Shown here: positions 1 through 5,897 of the stretch, in pieces
Numbering within the stretch: the first letter of the stretch is position 1
Layout of the letters: every line of letters starts with the position of its first letter
Assembly: GCA_013695335.1 (NCBI GenBank)
Contig: JACDAR010000267.1
Coordinates: 1-5,897 of the forward strand
DNA length: 5,897 nt
Origin: Rubrobacter sp.
GTDB taxonomy: Bacteria; Actinomycetota; Rubrobacteria; Rubrobacterales; Rubrobacteraceae
Reading direction: 5' to 3'
Notes under the pieces: generated by a model
Databases searched by the model: none
The model's input: only the letters and a program-made list of their open reading frames with translations
What the model was told of the DNA's origin: nothing
Position numbers and translations under genes: made by a program

Positions 1-353
1 TGCTGATCGAGTACCTGAGGGGCAGGAGCGAAGCCGTGGAGTATCTGGAGGGCCTGACTTCGGACCTGTACATATCAGTGATCTCGGTCGCCGAGTTATT
101 CGCCGGCGTCAAGGGCGACGAAGAGGAAGAGTCCCTGAAGCAGCTCCTTCTGGCCTTCGTCGTCCTACCCGTCACAGAGAAGATTGCCCGGCTCGGTGGA
201 CTCTATCGTCGAGACTACAAGCCCAGCCACGGCACCGGCCTTGCGGATGCCCTGATCGCCGCGACCGCAGAGGAGAACGGCGCGGATCTCGTAACCTTCA
301 ACCGGCGCCACTTCCCCATGCTTCCCAGGATCACAGTTCCGTACGAACGGTGA
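1..353 (+). CDS. vapC: VapC-family PIN-domain ribonuclease toxin (5' partial)
   Basis: This is a PIN-domain endoribonuclease, the toxin half of a VapBC-type toxin-antitoxin pair; characterised relatives cleave tRNA or rRNA using Mg2+ held by acidic residues. The frame is open from the left edge (first whole codon at 3) and begins LIEYLRGRSEAVEYLEGL, which matches the end of the usual VapC N-terminal motif D-T-S/N-x-LIEYLRG. The first catalytic Asp and the real start therefore lie just outside the window, and the in-frame GTG at 36 is probably not the start. Visible active-site elements are SVAEL (Glu codon 93-95), the GLADALIAATA helix with its Asp, and LVTFNRRHF near the C-terminus, where Asn replaces the fourth acidic residue as in many VapCs. 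The 116 visible residues plus a few missing ones fit the family length of about 120-140. The antitoxin is normally immediately upstream and would be off the window. The gene ends 17 bases before the convergent typA stop. Confidence 0.88.
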   Translation, partial: LIEYLRGRSEAVEYLEGLTSDLYISVISVAELFAGVKGDEEEESLKQLLLAFVVLPVTEKIARLGGLYRRDYKPSHGTGLADALIAATAEENGADLVTFNRRHFPMLPRITVPYER

Positions 354-356
354 TCC
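328..356. terminator. Candidate bidirectional hairpin between vapC and typA
   Basis: Arms GGATCAC (328-334) and GTGATCC (350-356) are perfect inverted repeats. Inside them, after one A/G mismatch, GTTC (336-339) pairs with GAAC (345-348) around the five-base loop CGTAC. The 3' arm contains the vapC TGA stop (351-353), and the hairpin lies just past the typA stop as read on the minus strand. Its position between convergent genes suits a bidirectional terminator. Neither side has a U-tract, so intrinsic termination is uncertain; it could also be an mRNA 3'-end stabiliser. Confidence 0.4.
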
Positions 357-370
357 GGAACCCTATAACG

Positions 371-2152
<1,782 letters not shown>

Positions 2153-2172
2153 GGTTCCTCTGGTTTCCTGAG

Positions 2173-2202
2173 ATGATACGGAGCGCGCATTGCGCCTGGC
2201 AA
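2173..2202 (-). promoter_or_regulatory. Candidate typA promoter
   Basis: Read on the minus strand, TTGCCA (2202-2197) and TATCAT (2178-2173) are separated by 18 bases and resemble the -35 and -10 boxes of a housekeeping sigma factor. Transcription would start about 13 bases before the typA ATG, a short leader that still includes the AGAGGA ribosome-binding site. The call rests on consensus matching only; a more distant promoter read through the hairpin at 2204-2229 is the alternative. Confidence 0.4.
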
Positions 2203-2203
2203 C

Positions 2204-2229
2204 AAAAAAGGTCGCGCATGGCGGACCTT
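2204..2229 (-). terminator. Terminator- or attenuator-like hairpin upstream of typA
   Basis: On the minus strand, AAGGTC (2229-2224) pairs with GACCTT (2213-2208), with an inner CGC/GCG pairing, one bulged base and a three-base loop. The 3' arm runs directly into a T-run (six T's, complement of 2204-2209). This is the layout of a Rho-independent terminator, and it is oriented towards typA, ending about 50 bases before the typA start. It could stop transcripts entering from the right (antisense to the DoxX-like gene), or act as an attenuator if a typA promoter lies upstream. No alternative antiterminator pairing was worked out. Confidence 0.5.
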
Positions 2230-2305
2230 CACGCATACAGTCTATCGTATAAAGTCCCGATGACGAGGTAGCCCGAAAGGCAAAGCGGAAAGGAACCTCA
2301 CTAGC

Positions 2306-2671
2306 TTGAATTCGTCACGGTCTCGCATCCTGCTTGGCACGACGTTCGTGGTAGCCGGGTCGTTGCATTTTCGCTTCCCCGGCGTCTACGTGCGGATCAT
2401 GCCGCCATACGTGCCTTTCCCCCGCGAACTCGTCTACCTGAGCGGCGCGGCCGAGATAATAGGTGGGCTCGGTATGTTCTCTAGGCGCACCCGACGCGTT
2501 GCCGGGATCTGGCTCATTTTGCTGCTCCTCGCCGTCTGGCCCGCGAACCTCCAGATGCTCCTCGACGCCCGCGCCGCCGGGAAACCGCGCTGGTGGACGA
2601 GCCTGCTCTTTCTCCGTCTCCCATTGCAGGTTCTGCTCATCCTCTGGGTGCGGCGTTCGTCGAAAGCCTGA
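2306..2671 (+). CDS. DoxX-family small integral membrane protein
   Basis: This is a 121-residue hydrophobic protein of the DoxX/MauE-like type, a four-helix inner-membrane family. Some relatives are linked to quinone or thiol redox chemistry, but most, like this one, have no assigned role. Typical family landmarks are RILLGTTFVVAGSLHF at the first helix (about 7-22), RIMPPYVPFPRELVYLSG (about 30-47) leading into helix 2 (AEIIGGLGMF), helix 3 (IWLILLLLAVWPANLQMLL, about 68-87) and the ending LFLRLPLQVLLILWV. The start is a TTG at 2306; no in-frame ATG or GTG lies between it and the upstream stop at 2261-2263, and starting later would lose helix 1. AAAGGA (2289-2294) is a distant ribosome-binding site, about 11 bases away. 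TATAAA at 2248-2253 could be a -10 box, but no good -35 was found. It diverges from typA and converges on the hydrolase gene with a 33-base gap. Confidence 0.8.
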   Translation: MNSSRSRILLGTTFVVAGSLHFRFPGVYVRIMPPYVPFPRELVYLSGAAEIIGGLGMFSRRTRRVAGIWLILLLLAVWPANLQMLLDARAAGKPRWWTSLLFLRLPLQVLLILWVRRSSKA

Positions 2672-2704
2672 TCACCGGTGACGGGGCCAGTTATCGGAGG
2701 TTCT

Positions 2705-3319
2705 TTAGACGTTCGATCTCCGGGCGTCAATCTGAGCGAGGAAATCGAGCACCCGCTGCCACATCTGCTCGGATGATTCCCGATCATACTCAGACAGGGC
2801 TGGATCGGCGAACAGGTGGCCTGAGCCGGGGTACGTGTATGCCTCGAAGGTGGCCCCAGCTCCTCTGACAGCATCCCCGAGAGGGACTACCTCATCTTTC
2901 GCTTCCACCCAGGGATCCCCTTCAGCGTAATGCACCTGTACCGGCACCCCGTCGGGCCAACGCTCGACGCCGAAATACTCGCTGAGCCCTTCGACGGGCA
3001 CTGCGCCGTGCATGAGCACAGCACCAAGGGCTCCGGGTCTGCTGGCAGTCAGGAACTCGGCGTGTGCAACCCCCATGGAAAACCCTGCGAATACCAGCCC
3101 GGCGGGCAACCCTGTGACGGCCTCACTCGCCCTGCGTGAGACCTCCCGGTAGCCGAGCGTTTCTTCCTTGCGCATGCCATCGTCGAGGTCGTCGAACACT
3201 TCCCCGTCGAAGAGGTCGGGTGTGTGGACCGTGTGCCCCGCCGCGCGCAGCCTGTCAGCATCAGCGAGCACCCCCTTCCGCAGCCCCAGTACGGAATGAA
3301 ATAGAACCACCTCGGCCAT
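2705..3319 (-). CDS. Dienelactone-hydrolase-family alpha/beta hydrolase
   Basis: This 204-residue single-domain alpha/beta hydrolase resembles the dienelactone hydrolase family, cytosolic enzymes that cleave lactone or ester bonds. The substrate cannot be read from the sequence. It opens MAEVVLFHSVLGLRKG, followed by the ADRLRAAGHTVHTPDLFDG region seen in small DLH proteins. The nucleophile elbow is GFSMG (79-83), with Ser81 in place of the Cys of classical dienelactone hydrolase. Asp135 in HYAEGDPWVEA and His168 in PGSGHLF complete a Ser-Asp-His triad at the expected spacing. The frame is open upstream to a TTG at 3412, but I chose the ATG at 3319 because GGAGGAG sits six bases before it and the upstream codons read as low-complexity non-homologous sequence. 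It is transcribed away from the nrtR-like operon, across a 205-base intergenic region, and converges on the DoxX-like gene. Confidence 0.87.
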   Translation of the reverse strand: MAEVVLFHSVLGLRKGVLADADRLRAAGHTVHTPDLFDGEVFDDLDDGMRKEETLGYREVSRRASEAVTGLPAGLVFAGFSMGVAHAEFLTASRPGALGAVLMHGAVPVEGLSEYFGVERWPDGVPVQVHYAEGDPWVEAKDEVVPLGDAVRGAGATFEAYTYPGSGHLFADPALSEYDRESSEQMWQRVLDFLAQIDARRSNV

Positions 3320-3460
3320 CTGAACTCCTCCCAACAAGCTGACATACGCCAATATGCAGCCTCCCCCGGAAGCTGATCTTGTGAGTCTACGGGTCCCATC
3401 ACATCCTCCCAATGCCAGTCTCGTTCGCCTGGTCTGTTGGGAAGCACGCCCAAACGATCA

Positions 3461-3472
3461 TCGAATGTTCGA
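3461..3472. repeat. 12-base palindrome TCGAA-TG-TTCGA
   Basis: TCGAA (3461-3465) and TTCGA (3468-3472) are perfect inverted repeats around a two-base spacer, at the left edge of the AT-rich island. It overlaps a possible -35 box (TTCGAA, 3468-3473) for the downstream operon, so it could be an operator. The half-sites recall the TCGAAC/GTTCGA arms of actinobacterial LexA boxes, but the spacing is four bases too short and the inner C/G pair is altered, so it is not called an SOS box. Confidence 0.35.
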
Positions 3473-3497
3473 AAGAAAATCTCCCTTGTTTTATAAG
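3468..3497 (+). promoter_or_regulatory. Candidate promoter of the NrtR-SPFH operon
   Basis: TATAAG (3492-3497) matches the -10 consensus at five of six positions. TTCGAA (3468-3473) is a modest -35 box 18 bases upstream. Initiation would fall near 3504, giving a leader of about 20 bases with no clear ribosome-binding site. Other AT-rich hexamers nearby (TTGTTT at 3486 with TATATA at 3510) offer an alternative arrangement. Confidence 0.35.
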
Positions 3498-3502
3498 TTA
3501 TT

Positions 3503-3525
3503 TTATGAATATATATGAGTCATAA
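3503..3525. promoter_or_regulatory. Candidate operator: TTATGA-N11-TCATAA inverted repeat
   Basis: TTATGA (3503-3508) and TCATAA (3520-3525) form a perfect six-base inverted repeat with centres 17 bases apart, less than two helical turns, as expected for a dimeric winged-helix protein. It covers the predicted transcription start and touches the ATG of the NrtR-type gene, a classic place for autorepression. NrtR proteins bind palindromes near their regulated genes. The link to this particular protein is inference, and short repeats in AT-rich DNA can arise by chance. Confidence 0.4.
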
Positions 3526-4232
3526 TGATAGAGAGTGATGAGACAAGGATTGCTGTGGATCTGGTGGTATTCGGGCTGGTGGGGGATGATCTCTCGGTGT
3601 TGATGGGCCGGAGGCCGCACGCTCCGTACGAGGGATTCTGGGCGCTGCCTGGAGAGTTCAGGCGGCAGGGGCAGCCTGTGGACGAGCTGGCGCGGGAGGC
3701 GCTGGGGCGGACGACGGGCGTGGAGCAGGCGTGGGTCGAGCAGTTGGCCACGTTCGACAGGCCGCCTGTGATCGGGGATGCGGGAGACGTTCTGACGCCG
3801 GGGCGTGACCCACGCGGGGAGATCGTTTCTGTGGCGTACATGGTCGTGGTCGGCGCGGATCGGGTGCGGGAGGATTACGGCGGGAATCTCGGATGGCAGG
3901 CCGTGCGGCGGCTGCCTGGATGTGTGGCCCTCGATCACCGGGAGATCCTGGCCTACGCGGTGCGAAGGTTGCAGAGCAAGCTCGGCTACTCGTCACTCGG
4001 GTTCGAGCTTCTGGCCGATGAGTTCACGCTGCCGGAGTTGCAGCACGTGTACGAAGCCGTGCTCGGGGTTGCGCTGAACAGGGGGAACTTCAGGCGCAAG
4101 GTGCTCGAAGCGGGCGTGATCGGGGATACGGGCAAGACGAGGCCGGCGCGTGGCAAGCCGGCGCATCTGTACAGGTTCAGGCGCAGGGCTTTCGGGCTCT
4201 TCGAGACGCCTGACGGGTACATCGAGGGATGA
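3525..4232 (+). CDS. nrtR: NrtR-type transcriptional regulator (degenerate Nudix domain plus winged helix)
   Basis: NrtR regulators control NAD metabolism and related genes; in characterised members a Nudix-like domain binds ADP-ribose or related nucleotides and a C-terminal winged helix binds DNA. This 235-residue protein has that architecture. The Nudix domain (about 10-130) starts VDLVVFGL and contains the GFWALPGEF strand. The helix that should carry the Nudix catalytic glutamates reads VDELAREALGRTTGV (52-66), so the RExxEE core is lost and hydrolysis is unlikely. The C-terminal part (about 155-222) shows the family signature FTLPELQHVYEAVLG, the NFRRKVLEAGVI recognition region and the HLYRF wing. 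The ATG at 3525 gives a normal N-terminus but has no visible ribosome-binding site; the GTG at 3555, preceded by AAGGA, is an alternative start. It leads an operon with the SPFH gene 12 bases downstream. The symbol denotes the family; its regulon here is unknown. Confidence 0.88.
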   Translation: MIESDETRIAVDLVVFGLVGDDLSVLMGRRPHAPYEGFWALPGEFRRQGQPVDELAREALGRTTGVEQAWVEQLATFDRPPVIGDAGDVLTPGRDPRGEIVSVAYMVVVGADRVREDYGGNLGWQAVRRLPGCVALDHREILAYAVRRLQSKLGYSSLGFELLADEFTLPELQHVYEAVLGVALNRGNFRRKVLEAGVIGDTGKTRPARGKPAHLYRFRRRAFGLFETPDGYIEG

Positions 4233-4244
4233 GGAGGTAGCGGG

Positions 4245-5159
4245 ATGTTCGGGATCGGTTACTTCAAGGCGCAACCAACGGAGTTCGTGCGGAAGGTGTC
4301 CGGCGGGCGGGTGAAGAGGGAGGGGCAGGCGCTCTCCTTCTACTACCGCAAGCGCACCACGAGCATAGTGGTCGTGCCGGTTTCGAGCGCGGACGCGGCT
4401 TTCGTGTTCAACGAGCAGACAGGAAACTACCAGGCGGTCACGATACAGGGACAGCTTACCTACCGCATAGTCGAGCCGCGCCGTACTGTCGAGATGCTCA
4501 ACTACGCTGTCGAACCGAGGAAGCGCGCGTACCTCTCCCAGGACCCTGAACGACTGAAGCAACGCATAGTCGTCACAGTCCAGATGGAGACCAGGCGGCA
4601 AGTCGAGGGGAGGTCCCTCGAAGGTGTGCTCGGGAACGGCGCGAGCATCTCGGAAGAGGTGCAGGAGGAGGTGCGGTCCCGCGACCTTCTCGCACCGCTC
4701 GGGGTGGAGTTGCTGAGTTTGAACTTCACCTCCGTCAGCCCGAACCCGGAGGTCGGGAAGGCGCTCGAGGCGGAGTACAGGGAGACGTTGCTGCGGCGGG
4801 CGGACGAGGCGATCTATGCGAGAAGGGCGGCGGCCGTCGAGGAGGAGGGCAAGATCAAATCGAACGAGCTCGAAGGTGAGATCTCCCTCGTCCGCGAGCG
4901 CGAACGCCTCATAGACCTCGAAGCCGCCAACGACCGCAAGAAGTCCCAGGCATGGGGCGAACGCAGGGAACTCGAAGCTGGCTTCACGACGCGGGCAAAC
5001 GAGATGGAGCTCGCCCCGTACCGCGACCTCGACCCCAGGAAAGTCCTCGCCCTCGCGATGCGCGACATCGGCAACAACGCTGGCAAGGTCGGCAACCTGA
5101 ACATAACCTCCGAGGTGCTGGCGGACCTGCTCCAGGCGGAGGGCAACGGTGCCCGCTGA
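4245..5159 (+). CDS. SPFH/Band 7 (prohibitin-flotillin-like) domain protein without membrane anchor
   Basis: SPFH proteins oligomerise into rings or cages, commonly at membranes, and organise lipid domains, proteases or partner proteins. This one has 304 residues. It enters the domain directly (MFGIGYFKAQPTEFV) with a beta-rich section TTSIVVVPVSSADAAFVF and VTIQGQLTYRIVEP (about 39-78). An amphipathic alpha/beta part follows, ending LGVELLSLNFTSVSPNPEV (about 152-170), the usual close of a Band 7 domain. Residues about 172-250 are highly charged, Glu/Arg/Lys/Ala-rich and helical, likely a coiled coil for assembly; a short C-terminal unit follows (about 255-300). No N-terminal transmembrane helix or signal peptide is visible, so it is predicted cytosolic or peripheral. 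The ATG has an ideal ribosome-binding site, GAGGAGG at 4231-4237, overlapping the nrtR stop. Its stop lies inside the next gene's 5' end. Partnership with the kinase-like protein is inferred from this tight linkage. Confidence 0.88.
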   Translation: MFGIGYFKAQPTEFVRKVSGGRVKREGQALSFYYRKRTTSIVVVPVSSADAAFVFNEQTGNYQAVTIQGQLTYRIVEPRRTVEMLNYAVEPRKRAYLSQDPERLKQRIVVTVQMETRRQVEGRSLEGVLGNGASISEEVQEEVRSRDLLAPLGVELLSLNFTSVSPNPEVGKALEAEYRETLLRRADEAIYARRAAAVEEEGKIKSNELEGEISLVRERERLIDLEAANDRKKSQAWGERRELEAGFTTRANEMELAPYRDLDPRKVLALAMRDIGNNAGKVGNLNITSEVLADLLQAEGNGAR

Positions 5160-5897
5160 CCTCGACAAAATAGTGGTCATCACCAGGAAGACGGGCCTGG
5201 AGGAGCTTCTCGAACGCTTCGTAACTCGGGAACAGGCCCGCTTCTACCTGGAACACTCGGGCGTCCCTTTCGAACCATACGAGGAGGAACAACGCGCCCA
5301 CGACGAGGCCCTCGCCGCCCTCAAGGATGCGCTCCCAACCGGCGTCCGCAGCCAGTTCGTCGAGCGTTCGTTCCTCCCGACCTTCGCGTTCGGGGAGCGT
5401 GACCTCATAGTCACCCTCGGCCCCGACGGGATGGTAGTCAACGTCGCCAAGTACCTGCGCGGCGCACAGTCGATCCTGGCTTTCAACCCCGATCCCACGA
5501 CCATAGACGGCATCCTCATTCCATTCCGGGTGGGGGATGCTGGGGTGGCAATCCGAAGCGTGCTTCACGGCGAGTACCGTGTGCGCGAGGTGACGATGGC
5601 CCGGGCCACGCTCGGCGACGGCCAGAGCCTGCTCGCCTTCAACGCGACCTCTTTATAGGCAGAAAGACCCACGTCTCGGCCCGCTACCACATCACGCACG
5701 GACGGCGCTCCGAGGATCAATCATCCAGCGGCATCATAGTCTCCACCGGCGCGGGTTCCACAGGCTGGCTCAGCTCCGTCCTCAACGGCGCGGCCGGCGG
5801 CGTCGAGCCCTTCGCCGGGGCAGAGGCCGTGGCGACGGTCCGAAGAGGTTTCCGGTTTGCGTGGGACGCGCCGAGGCTGTGCTTCAGCGTGCGCGAG
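5149..5897 (+). pseudogene. NAD-kinase-like (sugar/diacylglycerol kinase fold) protein, frameshifted and 3' partial
   Basis: This is a divergent member of the NAD-kinase/diacylglycerol-kinase-like fold, often annotated as sugar kinase; its substrate is unknown. It starts at GTG 5149 with GGAGGG five bases upstream and overlaps the SPFH stop by 11 bases, indicating translational coupling. The first frame (169 codons) gives an N-terminal Rossmann-like part with IVVITRKTGLEELLERF, then TLGPDGMVVN (89-98), a degenerate form of the NAD-kinase GGDG motif, then NPDPTTIDGILIPF (113-126), and stops at 5656-5658. After LLAFN (codon for N at 5641-5643) the homologous reading continues in the -1 frame as DLFIGRKTHVSARY from 5646. 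That frame stays open for 84 codons to the window end and includes QSSSGIIVSTGAGSTGW (25-41 of this part), equivalent to the NAD-kinase T-x-x-GS-T motif. One base lost or two gained at 5644-5645 explains the break. It may be a genuine lesion or a sequence error; the true 3' end is outside the window. Confidence 0.75.

Larger units (their letters stand above)
3320..3524. promoter_or_regulatory. Divergent intergenic region with AT-rich right end
   Basis: These 205 bases separate the start of the hydrolase gene (-) from that of the NrtR-type gene (+). The left two thirds have ordinary composition. From about 3470 to 3530 the sequence becomes strikingly AT-rich against the GC-rich surroundings, as expected for easily melted promoter DNA, perhaps serving both directions. 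It contains the candidate promoter and inverted repeats listed separately. No convincing protein-coding gene or RNA gene was found here. Confidence 0.7.

Noticed and set aside
2153..2236. N-terminal extension of TypA to an ATG at 2236
   Set aside because: The extra 28 codons have no family resemblance and run through a terminator-like hairpin; the ATG at 2152 has a ribosome-binding site and the conserved MNYRNIAIIS start.
2672..2681. Palindrome TCACCGGTGA between the DoxX-like and hydrolase genes as a terminator
   Set aside because: It has no loop-forming centre beyond a tiny hairpin and no T-run on either strand; it is probably a chance short palindrome.
3049..3399. Minus-strand ATG at 3399 with a good GGGAGG upstream, opening a frame overlapping the hydrolase
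   Set aside because: The frame is a Trp/Cys/Arg-rich shadow of the hydrolase coding sequence with no recognisable domain; the ribosome-binding-like sequence is probably chance.
3320..3412. N-terminal extension of the hydrolase to TTG 3412
   Set aside because: The ATG at 3319 has a near-perfect GGAGGAG at ideal distance and opens directly into the first beta strand; the extension does not look like protein of this family.
3461..3472. LexA/SOS box
   Set aside because: The half-site spacing is two bases rather than the six between TCGAA and TTCGA in the mycobacterial-type consensus, and the inner C/G is missing.
3993..5183. Long 396-codon minus-strand open frame opposite the SPFH gene
   Set aside because: It is an antisense shadow of high-GC codon usage in nrtR and the SPFH gene; the plus-strand frames have clear domains and ribosome-binding sites.
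5644..5660. Programmed -1 ribosomal frameshift
   Set aside because: The zero-frame codons ACC TCT TTA TAG do not form a slippery heptamer allowing tRNA re-pairing, and a slip at TTA would add residues relative to the expected N-D-L-F-I-G junction.

Overview
The window is GC-rich by eye, with strong G/C preference at third codon positions and GTG and TTG starts beside ATG. Its gene content is bacterial and chromosomal: a VapC toxin, the translation GTPase TypA/BipA, a DoxX-like membrane protein, a dienelactone-hydrolase-like enzyme, and a three-gene nucleotide-themed operon. The TypA sequence and overall style suggest an Actinomycetota lineage, perhaps a deep-branching one such as Rubrobacteria. 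That is an inference from style, not a database match. No rRNA, tRNA, CRISPR array, insertion sequence or integrase was seen.

Layout, left to right. The 3' part of a vapC PIN-domain toxin gene (+, cut by the window edge) converges on typA (-, 371-2152). A strong hairpin without a U-tract lies across the vapC stop codon. The gap upstream of typA (2153-2305) holds a plausible typA promoter, and just upstream of that a terminator-like hairpin with a T-run pointing towards typA. Next come a small DoxX-family membrane protein gene (+, 2306-2671) and, converging on it, a dienelactone-hydrolase-like gene (-, 2705-3319). A 205-base divergent intergenic region (3320-3524) follows; its right end is a conspicuous AT-rich island with two inverted repeats.

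The right side is one co-directional unit: an NrtR-type regulator (degenerate Nudix domain plus winged helix), an SPFH/Band 7 protein with no visible membrane anchor, and a divergent NAD-kinase-like protein. Spacing is 12 bases and then an 11-base overlap, so the three are very probably co-transcribed and partly translationally coupled. NrtR family members sense NAD-derived nucleotides such as ADP-ribose, and the third gene has the degenerate motifs of the NAD-kinase/sugar-kinase fold. A reasonable reading is an NAD(P)- or ADP-ribose-responsive module in which an SPFH scaffold works with a nucleotide-binding kinase-like partner. The function is not established by the sequence.

The most notable anomaly is in that third gene. 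The reading frame stops at 5656-5658, but the family-like protein continues without interruption in the -1 frame from about 5646 to the window end. The gene is therefore frameshifted, either by a real mutation or by a sequencing or assembly error.
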